Shown one piece after another: positions 1-6,350 of a stretch of DNA of 9,733 nt (positions are counted from its first letter, which is position 1; each line of letters starts with the position of its first letter). This DNA comes from Holophagales bacterium (GTDB lineage: Bacteria > Acidobacteriota > Holophagae > Holophagales > Holophagaceae): NCBI GenBank assembly GCA_031256155.1, contig JAIRRD010000097.1:1-9733 (forward strand), written 5' to 3'. The notes under the pieces are model-generated. The model was given only the letters and a program-made list of their open reading frames with translations. It searched no databases and was not told the origin of the DNA. The position numbers were made by a program, and so were the translations under genes.

Positions 1-21
1 GCGCAGTCTGGCGCATCCGCG

Positions 22-64
22 CGTTTTACTTGTGGAGCATTAGTTATGCTCCACAAGTAAAACG
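22..64. repeat. Perfect 19-bp inverted repeat (hairpin) after the HATPase gene
   Basis: Bases 22-40 are exactly complementary to 46-64, with a 5-base loop at 41-45. The structure lies 7 bases past the stop codon (72-74) of the minus-strand HATPase gene, so it probably forms at the 3' end of that transcript. Neither strand has a run of T after the stem, so it is not a textbook intrinsic terminator. It could be a processing or stabilising hairpin, or a terminator shared with a gene left of the window. Confidence 0.75.
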
Positions 65-71
65 ACTATAA

Positions 72-614
72 TTACGTGATGAGTGTTTTTTCATCCGGCA
101 GACAGGGGATGATAAATTGTATTGTGTTGCCAGATTCATTAAAATTCACATGGCTGGCAATCATTTTTATCAAAGCCAAGCCACGGCCGCTGGGCTTATC
201 AGGTGTGGGCATAGCGGCATCGCGCATTTTGCCGCGCCAGTCAAAGCCTGAACCGGAATCCGTGACTTCCACGCTAATTGCTTTTATCAAGTCACAGTTA
301 CCATTTTCATGGAGCAATTTGACTTTTAATGAAACCTGCCCTGATGCGGTGTCAAAGCAATCCCAAAGCACTTTGCCATAGTCGTTGCATGGGTCTTCTT
401 TCAAGCTGGACGATAAACGCAGGATACCGTGTTCTATCGCATTCGCCAGAGCTTCTGAAATGAGCAGGCTGAATGCCAGGAGGCTTTCGTTGTCAATTTG
501 TTTTGATTCCAAAAATTCAACACAATTATTGATGTGCTGGCTGGTAGAGCGCGTTTGGGGCGTAACGTCAATGACCAATTCTAAGGACGAATGTAATTCC
601 GCATCATGATACAT
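72..614 (-). CDS. Free-standing GHKL/HATPase_c protein, anti-sigma-factor or SpoIIE-partner type
   Basis: This 180-residue protein has the Bergerat ATP-binding fold as a single domain. Its N box is SEALANAIEHG (residues 53-63, with E54 and N58 the expected Mg/ATP residues). The G1 box is DSGSGFDW (119-126), the G2 glycine-rich lid is PSGRGLALIKMI (141-152), and a closing strand GNTIQFI follows (162-168). Histidine kinases are excluded because there is no phospho-accepting His domain, receiver or membrane segment. The stretch after the N box, with SSLKEDP and an aromatic/acidic segment, resembles HATPase modules that accompany SpoIIE-type phosphatases and RsbW/SpoIIAB anti-sigma factors, so a partner-switching role in the cytoplasm is likely. 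No antagonist, sigma factor or phosphatase gene is visible nearby. The ATG at 614 has a GGGAG ribosome site at 622-626, 7 bases away. The gene is divergent from pta. The fold is secure; the partner is unknown. Confidence 0.85.
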   Translation of the reverse strand: MYHDAELHSSLELVIDVTPQTRSTSQHINNCVEFLESKQIDNESLLAFSLLISEALANAIEHGILRLSSSLKEDPCNDYGKVLWDCFDTASGQVSLKVKLLHENGNCDLIKAISVEVTDSGSGFDWRGKMRDAAMPTPDKPSGRGLALIKMIASHVNFNESGNTIQFIIPCLPDEKTLIT

Positions 615-749
615 TTGGATACTCCCGAATGTTCAATCGCACAGAACGCATTTTTGCAGTCTCCAAGCACGCAGGCTCTCTAATAGATATAGTTTAAAGC
701 ATTTAAGTTTAAAATGATGATAAAAAAATTGGTTTACAGAGGTTTAACT
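615..749. promoter_or_regulatory. Divergent intergenic region with AT-rich promoter candidates
   Basis: This is the space between the divergent HATPase and pta genes. It is AT-rich from 681 onward and carries an 8-base direct repeat AGTTTAAA at 691-698 and 706-713, with related GGTTTA words at 731 and 741. Candidate -10 boxes are TAAAAT at 710-715 (plus strand) and TATATC read on the minus strand from 691 to 686. None has a good -35 partner, so transcription start sites cannot be placed with confidence. No small open frame with a ribosome site was seen. Confidence 0.35.
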
Positions 750-772
750 TATTGCAGTTGAACTGCTATAGT
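743..772 (+). promoter_or_regulatory. Possible pta promoter
   Basis: TTTAAC (743-748) and TATAGT (767-772) are separated by 18 bases. The -10 box is good and the -35 box is poor. A start about 7 bases downstream would fall at the ribosome site (777-783), leaving an almost leaderless message, so the true promoter may be further upstream. Confidence 0.3.
750..770. promoter_or_regulatory. Operator-like palindrome upstream of pta
   Basis: The 13-base core GCAGTTGAACTGC (754-766) is a perfect dyad around a single central base. After one mismatch it extends by three more pairs on each side, giving 9 of 10 matching pairs over 750-770. The one-base centre makes a tight RNA hairpin unlikely, which favours a dimeric DNA-binding protein. 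It overlaps a TATAGT box (767-772) and ends 6 bases before the pta ribosome site, so a bound repressor would block pta expression. The regulator is not identifiable from the window. Confidence 0.55.
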
Positions 773-789
773 TTGATTGGAGGTTTTCC

Positions 790-1797
790 ATGCACGCCAC
801 ACACGAAAATTGGTTTAAGGTTTTCCGCACAAGGGCAAAAGAATTAAAGCGGCACATAGTGCTTCCCGAAGGCGTGGATGACAGAACTATCCAGGCGGCG
901 GCGATGATACTGAAGGAGGGGATTGCCAAACTAACTATTCTTGGAGATACTGCCGCCATGAAGTCTAGAGCGGCGGAATTGGGTGTTACCATTGATGGAG
1001 CCGTTTTGCGAAACCCCAATGATGACCCGGAAACACAGACATTCGCAAACGCTTTCTATGAGGCCCGCAAGCATAAGGGTATGACTCCCGAAAAGGCTTT
1101 GGAGACACTGCGTGCCCCTTTGTATTTTGGCGGTATGATGGTCAAATCAGGTCAGGCCGATGGCTTTGTCGCAGGTGCCCTGAATACAACAGGGGAAACT
1201 GTGAGAGCCTGTCTGCTGGCCATAGGGTGCGCCCCTGGCATCAAGACTGTTTCAAGCGCGTTTCTCATGGTTCACCCCGATGAAAAATTTGGCGAAAAGG
1301 GCGCGATGATGTTTGGAGATTGCGCGGTAATGCCTGACCCTGCGCCCGACCAACTGGCCGACATCGCCATTGCCAGCGCCGATGCCGCTAAGGCCATGCT
1401 GGGTGTGGAACCCAAGGTTGCCATGTTGAGTTTCAGCACAGCCGGAAGCGCGGAACACGACAAAGTGACCAGAGTCCGTGAAGCCCTGGCTATAGTTAAG
1501 AAGCGTAGGCCGGAACTTCAGGTTGACGGAGAAATCCAGTTTGACGCAGCAATGATTCCGGCAATTGGCCAAAAGAAGTTCCCCGGCTCAAAAGTTGCTG
1601 GCAATGCCAATGTATTGGTCTTTCCGGACCTCAACGCAGGAAACATAGGCTATAAGATAGCGGAGCGATTTGGCGGATGCAGCGCTAATGGCCCGGTATT
1701 ACTCGGCCTAGCTAAGCCCGGCAATGACCTGAGCCGTGGTTGCTCCGCTGAAGATATTGTAAATACTGTCATCCTGACGGCCCTACAGACGGCATAG
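790..1797 (+). CDS. pta: Phosphate acetyltransferase (phosphotransacetylase)
   Basis: This cytoplasmic enzyme interconverts acetyl-CoA plus phosphate with acetyl phosphate plus CoA, normally coupled to acetate kinase for ATP formation or acetate activation. At 335 residues it is the short single-domain form, without the N-terminal DRTGG extension of E. coli-type Pta. Family signatures run through the protein: LPEGVDDRT (25-33), GQADGFVAGA (121-130), FSTAGSAEHDKV (215-226), the DGEIQFDAA block (246-254), FPDLNAGNIGYK (278-289) and the C-terminal GLAKPGNDLSRGCSAED (306-322). S315, R316 and D322 correspond to the catalytic Ser-Arg and Asp of Methanosarcina Pta. The ATG is preceded by TTGGAGG at 777-783, 6 bases away. 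No acetate kinase gene lies beside it. It is the first gene of a same-strand run with the formyltransferase 52 bases downstream. Identification is firm. Confidence 0.95.
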   Translation: MHATHENWFKVFRTRAKELKRHIVLPEGVDDRTIQAAAMILKEGIAKLTILGDTAAMKSRAAELGVTIDGAVLRNPNDDPETQTFANAFYEARKHKGMTPEKALETLRAPLYFGGMMVKSGQADGFVAGALNTTGETVRACLLAIGCAPGIKTVSSAFLMVHPDEKFGEKGAMMFGDCAVMPDPAPDQLADIAIASADAAKAMLGVEPKVAMLSFSTAGSAEHDKVTRVREALAIVKKRRPELQVDGEIQFDAAMIPAIGQKKFPGSKVAGNANVLVFPDLNAGNIGYKIAERFGGCSANGPVLLGLAKPGNDLSRGCSAEDIVNTVILTALQTA

Positions 1798-1849
1798 CCA
1801 GATACGCAGGCTTTTATTCCGGTTTGACGCGCTCTGAACATCTGAACAA

Positions 1850-2431
1850 ATGAAGCGGGTTGCCTTTTTTATTTCGGGTACTGGCGGAAACGCTCTGAAT
1901 CTGTTTGCCGCATGTCGGGAAGGCAGGGTTGACGCTTTACCCGTTCTGGCAGTTTCAAGTTCGGCAAAAGCGCCTGGCGTAGAGCGGCTCAAAGCCGTTG
2001 GACTGCGAGTAGAGGTTGTACTAGGGAGTTCATTCAATTCGGATGAAGAATACAGCAGGGCATGTTTTTTACATTGTGAAACCAGCGCTATTGATATTAT
2101 CTGCCTATGCGGATTCCTGAAAAAACTCGTAGTGCCAGACCAATGGATGGGTCGGATTCTGAACATCCACCCGGGGCCGCTGCCGCGCTTTGGCGGACGT
2201 GGCATGTACGGTCATTTTGTTCACGAAGCCGTAATTGCGGCAAAAGTTACCGAAAGTGGCCCCACTGTTCACTTGGTTGACGACCAGTATGATCACGGAA
2301 AAACACTGGCATTTGAGCCAGTTCCCGTTCTGCCGGAAGACACGCCAACGACACTTCAAAAACGTGTTTATGAAGCGGAGATGTGGTTATATCCTAGAGT
2401 GTTGCAAGATTTTATTACTTTTCACATCTAA
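1850..2431 (+). CDS. purN: Phosphoribosylglycinamide formyltransferase (GART), PurN type
   Basis: This 193-residue protein matches the formyltransferase fold over its full length. The N-terminal nucleotide-binding loop is FFISGTGGNALNLF (6-19). The catalytic Asn-His pair is in LNIHPGPLP (104-112; N105 and H107), and the third catalytic residue is an Asp in TVHLVDDQYDHG (139-150), most likely D145 by alignment to E. coli PurN. The expected reaction is transfer of a formyl group from 10-formyltetrahydrofolate to glycinamide ribonucleotide in purine synthesis, in the cytoplasm. The loop FGGRGMYGHFVHEAV (114-128) is the variant I associate with Bacteroidetes/Acidobacteria-type PurN rather than the E. 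coli one. The start fits the family, yet there is no clear Shine-Dalgarno, and an 8-base tandem repeat lies just upstream (1833-1848). No other purine gene is adjacent. A sugar N-formyltransferase is a less likely alternative. Confidence 0.85.
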   Translation: MKRVAFFISGTGGNALNLFAACREGRVDALPVLAVSSSAKAPGVERLKAVGLRVEVVLGSSFNSDEEYSRACFLHCETSAIDIICLCGFLKKLVVPDQWMGRILNIHPGPLPRFGGRGMYGHFVHEAVIAAKVTESGPTVHLVDDQYDHGKTLAFEPVPVLPEDTPTTLQKRVYEAEMWLYPRVLQDFITFHI

Positions 2432-2443
2432 AGGAAATCGCCA

Positions 2444-3412
2444 ATGACAAAGCTCAGAATTGCAGTATGCGGCGTTGGAAGCCTTGGCCAGCATCATGCC
2501 AGAATAGCGGCAGCTTCCGAGCAGGCAGAACTTGTCGCTGTAGTTGACACAGACAGGGAAAGGGGCCTGGAAATTGCCGCTAAGTGCGACACAACCTGGT
2601 TTTCGGACTTGGCTTCAGTAATTGAAAAGGTGGATGCAGTACAGGTTGCAGCTCCGACAGGTTTTCATCTGGAGATTGGAAAACAGGTGCTGGAATCAGG
2701 AAAACACTTGTTGATAGAAAAGCCCCTGGCCGGAAATCTGGAGCAAGGCAAGGCACTGCTTGAACTGTTCTGCAAAAAAAAGTCAGAGAAACCTGATTTA
2801 GTAGGTGCTGTGGGCCATCTGGAACGATATAACCCCGCCGTGATTGCCCTTAGAACATCAGACTTTTCCCCTCGCTTCGCTGAGGCAGTACGGGTTTCGC
2901 CCTTTCCAATGAGGAGTTTGGAAGTGGATGTAGTCATGGATGTGATGATCCATGACCTTGATCTCTTGCTGTCCCTATTCAAGAGCAAAGTCAAGAGTGT
3001 TGAAGCTGTTGGCGTACCAGTTTTAACTCCCTTCCCGGATATAGTCAATGCGCGGATTAAATTTGAAGGCGGCAGTTTTGCCACTGTTACCGCCAGCCGT
3101 GTGGCCCGCAAAAAAGAACGCGTTTTGCGTATTTTTGGCGAGGGCGAATATGCGGCACTGGATTTTGCGGAACAAAAATTGGAGCGTCTTAAACTGATAA
3201 AGACTCTGGAAGGCCCTCAGGTTGTGCCGGACACCACGGAGATAGCCAAAGACGAGCCTCTCAGACTGGAATTGGAAGCCTTTTATCAGGCATGTACAGG
3301 GCAAAGTCAGGATATTGTCACATTCCATGAAGCCTTTGAAGCTATGGTGGTTGCCGATCAGGTTCAACATGCGGTAGCGGCAAGTCTGCTGGAAGCCGGA
3401 TTCAAACTGTAG
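2444..3412 (+). CDS. Gfo/Idh/MocA-family NAD(P)-dependent dehydrogenase
   Basis: This 322-residue cytoplasmic oxidoreductase has a Rossmann N-terminus: GVGSLGQHH (10-18) is the GxGxxG loop and D35 at the end of the second strand favours NAD. The family lysine lies in IEKPLAG (91-97, K93). A GHLERYNPAV block follows (124-133), and MIHDLDLLL (168-176) carries the conserved His-Asp of the sugar-binding domain. GHxERxNPAV is the version seen in MviM-like members that sit beside lipid A genes in many Gram-negative bacteria and in the UDP-GlcNAc 3-dehydrogenase GnnA. A nucleotide-sugar substrate is therefore plausible, but no lpx or aminotransferase gene is present here. AAGG at 2430-2434 serves as ribosome site, and the gene starts 12 bases after purN, so the two are probably co-transcribed. 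The family is certain; the substrate is unknown. Confidence 0.88.
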   Translation: MTKLRIAVCGVGSLGQHHARIAAASEQAELVAVVDTDRERGLEIAAKCDTTWFSDLASVIEKVDAVQVAAPTGFHLEIGKQVLESGKHLLIEKPLAGNLEQGKALLELFCKKKSEKPDLVGAVGHLERYNPAVIALRTSDFSPRFAEAVRVSPFPMRSLEVDVVMDVMIHDLDLLLSLFKSKVKSVEAVGVPVLTPFPDIVNARIKFEGGSFATVTASRVARKKERVLRIFGEGEYAALDFAEQKLERLKLIKTLEGPQVVPDTTEIAKDEPLRLELEAFYQACTGQSQDIVTFHEAFEAMVVADQVQHAVAASLLEAGFKL

Positions 3413-3427
3413 TGGAATAGCAAATAC

Positions 3428-4369
3428 ATGCTGTTTGATATTGCTTCCCTGACCAAATCATTGGTCACAGCTCCGCTGGTGCTGGAGCATCTGGATTTGG
3501 ACAGAGACTGGAGACAAGAGCTTGGATTCGTGAATTGGCCCGGCCCAGTAACCCCGCGCCTTTTGCTGTCACATTCAGCCGGCTTGCCTCCGTGGATGCC
3601 TTACACAGGGACACCGATATACAAGCAAATAGAAAATTTTGATGCTTGGGGACGGCATCCGCTTTTAAAGAAAGCGATTTGGGGAGAGAGTACATACTCT
3701 GATATTGGATACAGACTGCTGGCTGAAATACTGGAAACAGAGCTGCGGCAGGATTGGAAGTTACTTGGTGAGACACTTACAGGATTGTATAGTGCTCCCT
3801 GGAGCGAAACCACCGTTTCCATGCCGCCGGGTGCGGATATGGAGGCCTGGGACATTGCTACAGACATTCCCTTTCCCGATCCTGAACCCGGTTGGCCTCA
3901 CGATGCCAACGCACGGGCGGGGATGAAAGGCCATGCCGGTTTTAGCGCCACTCCAGAATCCGCTTATAGATGGCTGAATGCATGGAACCGTAAATTTCCA
4001 TCTCTTATGTCCAATGATACCGCCCACTCGCAGGACGGACAGATATGGGGGCTTGGCCTTCAGAGACTGAGGTGTGGAAGCGGGAGCTTTGCAGAGCTAT
4101 TGAATAGTAAAAATATTAGCGGCATTCATGTCATCGTTGACGATGGAGTGGCGGAGCCGCCGCAAATCCGGCAGCATGTACCTACTCACCCATCAGACTG
4201 GTGGTTTCATTTTGGCTATACAGGCCCAGCCCTCTTTGTAAGACCCGGCGATGGGACATGTGTCCTGCTCTGCTGTCACAGATTGAAAAGCACATATAAA
4301 TTATTGACAGTGGAAGAATTGAGAGCCAGGCGCTGGCAGATATTGAACAGCTTTGTGCAAAAAATATGA
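3428..4369 (+). CDS. Beta-lactamase-fold serine hydrolase (class C/AmpC-like), N-terminally short
   Basis: This 313-residue protein contains the three active-site elements of the class C beta-lactamase/DD-peptidase/esterase family. SLTK (7-10) is the nucleophile motif, YSD (90-92) is the Tyr motif, and FGYTG (262-266, with H261 before it) stands in the KTG/HxG position. LLSHSAGLPPW (46-56) and DANARAGMKGHAGFSATPES (159-178) are further family blocks. Relatives normally have some 40 or more residues, usually including a signal peptide, before the SxxK motif. Here the motif begins at residue 7, and an in-frame TAG at 3410-3412, the stop of the preceding gene, rules out an earlier start in this frame. 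The ATG has only a weak GGAA site at 3414-3417. It may be a cytoplasmic short variant or a decaying gene, although the rest is intact. The role is unknown: peptidase, esterase or amidase are all possible. Confidence 0.8.
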   Translation: MLFDIASLTKSLVTAPLVLEHLDLDRDWRQELGFVNWPGPVTPRLLLSHSAGLPPWMPYTGTPIYKQIENFDAWGRHPLLKKAIWGESTYSDIGYRLLAEILETELRQDWKLLGETLTGLYSAPWSETTVSMPPGADMEAWDIATDIPFPDPEPGWPHDANARAGMKGHAGFSATPESAYRWLNAWNRKFPSLMSNDTAHSQDGQIWGLGLQRLRCGSGSFAELLNSKNISGIHVIVDDGVAEPPQIRQHVPTHPSDWWFHFGYTGPALFVRPGDGTCVLLCCHRLKSTYKLLTVEELRARRWQILNSFVQKI

Positions 4370-4382
4370 ATTATTATTGTTA

Positions 4383-4406
4383 TTTTTTTGTTTTTTAACA
4401 AAAAAA
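4383..4406. repeat. AT-rich inverted repeat between the two operons
   Basis: A perfect 10-bp dyad with a 4-base loop (arms 4383-4392 and 4397-4406, almost all T then A) starts 13 bases after the serine hydrolase stop. Nine of the ten pairs are A-T, so as RNA it would be a weak terminator, although CTTTATTT follows. It may equally act as an UP-like or regulator-binding tract for the porin-cytochrome operon. Confidence 0.5.
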
Positions 4407-4407
4407 C

Positions 4408-4436
4408 TTTATTTAGTAATCTCTATTTCCTATACT
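4408..4436 (+). promoter_or_regulatory. Probable promoter of the porin-cytochrome operon
   Basis: TATACT (4431-4436) is a good -10 box. The hexamer 17 bases upstream, TTTATT (4408-4413), is a poor -35, but the region is strongly AT-rich. A start near 4443 would give a very short leader beginning at the ribosome site. The 86-base gap between the hydrolase and porin genes is the only sizeable one on this strand after pta, so a separate promoter is reasonable. Confidence 0.4.
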
Positions 4437-4443
4437 GTCACTT

Positions 4444-4450
4444 AAGGAGG
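4444..4450 (+). promoter_or_regulatory. Shine-Dalgarno AAGGAGG that sets the porin start
   Basis: The perfect AAGGAGG is 5 bases from the ATG at 4456. The TTG codon at 4453, in the same frame, is only 2 bases away and is not a usable start. Confidence 0.85.
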
Positions 4451-4455
4451 TTTTG

Positions 4456-5841
4456 ATGGGAAGAAAGACAATCCTGTTTGCCCTTCTGGTCTCTGTTACG
4501 TCCTGGGCGCAGGAAGTCAACGTGTACTCAACGACTTTTGCTCAGCACTACAAACAGGATATTCCAGGTTTAGATAGATCAGTCTACACGCCATTGACGC
4601 AGTTTTTGGGTATTGACGCGACTGGATTGGGTAAAGAAAACCTCTCGCTCCATTTATTTGGATGGGGAAATTTTGATTTGGCCGATCAAAGCCGATTGGA
4701 CGGCAAAGCCGTTGGCAGTATAAGTCATGGCTACATGCGTTACCGCTTTGACCAGGCCAATGGAGAACTTCAAGCTGGCCGCTTTGCCATTAATCACGGC
4801 ATTGGTTACGGGCAGATTGACGGCGCGAGTGGAAGAGTCGACCTCAAAGGCGGTTTTGCTATATCCGCTTTTGGTGGACGATCTGTCCGTCATAAAACTC
4901 AGGATGCCGAGCAACAGCATGATTATGAATACCAGCGGGATATAATTTTTGGCACCCGCTTCAGCTATCGCCTTGCCAGAATAGGCGAATTAGGCTTCTC
5001 TTTTGTGCAGGACGGGACATCTACTTCTTACTACGAAAACAATAACTCTGAGATGCCCAACGACCACAGGCGCAGGCTGGCAGGTGGTGATGTTTACATT
5101 GTTCCCATTGCGGGATTGATGTTTACAGGTCGTACAGTATTTGACATTGCTGACCGCGATTTGAACAGCTATTTGCGCGACGATCATGATAGTCGGCTTG
5201 CTGAAAATGACTATTCACTGGCTTACAAGTTCAACAGCAGTTTTTCCGCCAAGCTCAATTACGTTCAGCGTAACTTACAGCCCTATTTCATAGGTTCAAA
5301 CTTCCCATCACTCTTCAGCGCCATTGAAAATGACAAACACCGCTCTTACAGCGGTAGCGTGACATATTCAAATTCTGAATCGTACGAAGTGACCGCCGAC
5401 TACAGACACATTTACCGTAATACCTTTGGCGATTCCGACCGCTTTGGCGCGGAACTCCGTTGGATTAAAAGCGCCATGAAGTTCATAGGCGGGGCAGGGT
5501 ATCACCGCGTTAGCACATCAGGTGTCAACTCGTTTGACCCATTGAAGCCTTCCTACAGCCTTTCCCACCATGAATTACGCGCATGGGCGATGTATGACAC
5601 CGAAAAGTACAGGGCCAGTCTGGACAGCATAATACACAAATTTGATGACAGCGATAATCCGAATTTGAATGGTCAATCCTTATTGTGCGAATTAGTAGCC
5701 TCAGTTGGACTTAAGCCCGCTGAAAATTTATTGATTTCAGCAGATATGACTTACGCCGCGACATCCGTGGCAAAGAACGAAGTGAGATGTCTACTGCGCC
5801 TTGATTACAAGTTTGGTTTTACCGCTAAGGGAGGTAAGTGA
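4456..5841 (+). CDS. Outer-membrane beta-barrel porin of a porin-cytochrome conduit
   Basis: The 461-residue precursor has a signal peptide (MGRKTILFALLVSVTSWAQ, cleaved near A18-Q19). The mature chain is full of alternating polar/aromatic strands, such as LSLHLFGWGNF, GELQAGRFAIN, YSLAYKFNSSFSAKLNYV and ELRAWAMYD, linked by Asp/Asn/Gly-rich turns, as in a transmembrane barrel. The chain has no heme motif. It is shorter than MtrB (about 700 residues), closer to the size of smaller conduit porins. The last strand, LLRLDYKFGF, ends in Phe as expected for BAM recognition but is followed by six extra residues, TAKGGK, whose codons contain the ribosome site of the next gene. Its stop overlaps the next ATG (TGATG). 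Placement before three multiheme cytochromes makes a sheath for electron-carrying hemes across the outer membrane the best reading; the exact family cannot be assigned by eye. Confidence 0.8.
   Translation: MGRKTILFALLVSVTSWAQEVNVYSTTFAQHYKQDIPGLDRSVYTPLTQFLGIDATGLGKENLSLHLFGWGNFDLADQSRLDGKAVGSISHGYMRYRFDQANGELQAGRFAINHGIGYGQIDGASGRVDLKGGFAISAFGGRSVRHKTQDAEQQHDYEYQRDIIFGTRFSYRLARIGELGFSFVQDGTSTSYYENNNSEMPNDHRRRLAGGDVYIVPIAGLMFTGRTVFDIADRDLNSYLRDDHDSRLAENDYSLAYKFNSSFSAKLNYVQRNLQPYFIGSNFPSLFSAIENDKHRSYSGSVTYSNSESYEVTADYRHIYRNTFGDSDRFGAELRWIKSAMKFIGGAGYHRVSTSGVNSFDPLKPSYSLSHHELRAWAMYDTEKYRASLDSIIHKFDDSDNPNLNGQSLLCELVASVGLKPAENLLISADMTYAATSVAKNEVRCLLRLDYKFGFTAKGGK
5827..5835 (+). promoter_or_regulatory. 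Shine-Dalgarno inside the porin's last codons
   Basis: AAGGGAGGT lies within the final codons of the porin gene, 5 bases before the ATG at 5841. It supports ATG 5841 over the in-frame GTG at 5838 and implies coupled translation of the porin and the first cytochrome. Confidence 0.8.
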
Positions 5842-6314
5842 TGGCGCAAAGAAAAATAGCGCTGGCGCTGGCTGGCATCTTAGCCCTTGTGTTTACCACA
5901 GCTTGTATTCTCATATCCACAGAAGCCAGCTTTACAGCAGTTCACCCGCAGGAACTTGGGATTGGTCGTCCGTCCTGTACTGCCTGCCACTCTGATGAAC
6001 CAATGACAAACCATGTCCGCTCCTATGCGGAATTTGACCACACATCAGATTTCATTAGCGCACATGGTACTAATGCCGTACAAAATAACAATGTCTGCGC
6101 CAGTTGCCATGCACCCAGCTTTTGTTCAGACTGTCATACAGACAGGGCAGTCCTGAAACCAGCGCTCATGTACAGCGGCCGCCCCGATAAAATATCTCCC
6201 CACAGGGGCGATTACATAACAATGCACCGCATAGAAGGCAGATTGGATCCCACGGCTTGTTTCAAATGCCATGGCCGTGCCAACAACGACCGCTGTCGTG
6301 CCTGTCACAGATAG
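5841..6314 (+). CDS. Small pentaheme c-type cytochrome
   Basis: This 157-residue protein has five CXXCH heme-binding motifs: CTACH (46-50), CASCH (86-90), CSDCH (95-99), CFKCH (140-144) and CRACH (152-156). The last ends one residue before the C-terminus. The N-terminus (MAQRKIALALAGILALVF) is a hydrophobic export signal. TTAC at 19-22 is a poor lipobox and more hydrophobic residues follow it, so a membrane anchor or signal peptidase I cleavage near STEA (26-29) is as likely as lipidation. Extra histidines (H35, H58, H67, H75, H121, H129) could supply distal axial ligands for bis-His hemes. It is expected to face the periplasm and carry electrons to the conduit. Start overlaps the porin stop by one base. 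It is too small to be MtrA (about 330 residues, ten hemes). No exact family was recognised. Confidence 0.88.
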   Translation: MAQRKIALALAGILALVFTTACILISTEASFTAVHPQELGIGRPSCTACHSDEPMTNHVRSYAEFDHTSDFISAHGTNAVQNNNVCASCHAPSFCSDCHTDRAVLKPALMYSGRPDKISPHRGDYITMHRIEGRLDPTACFKCHGRANNDRCRACHR

Positions 6315-6350
6315 GGTATTACTTATGTTTGCGGCCAGGGAGGGTTTAAC

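Noticed and set aside
1..60. Possible gene end at the left edge
   Set aside because: All three forward frames stay open for a few codons in so short a stretch, so none can be preferred.
1783..2205. 140-codon minus-strand open frame across the pta-purN junction
   Set aside because: It is antisense to both enzymes and has no domain signature; the PurN catalytic residues lie on the opposite strand.
2665..3111. 148-codon minus-strand open frame inside the Gfo/Idh/MocA gene
   Set aside because: It is fully covered by a gene with clear family motifs, and its product is Ser/Thr/Arg-rich with no motif.
5838..5840. GTG start for the pentaheme cytochrome
   Set aside because: It is only 2 bases from the ribosome site; ATG 5841 is at the optimal distance and overlaps the porin stop in a TGATG junction.
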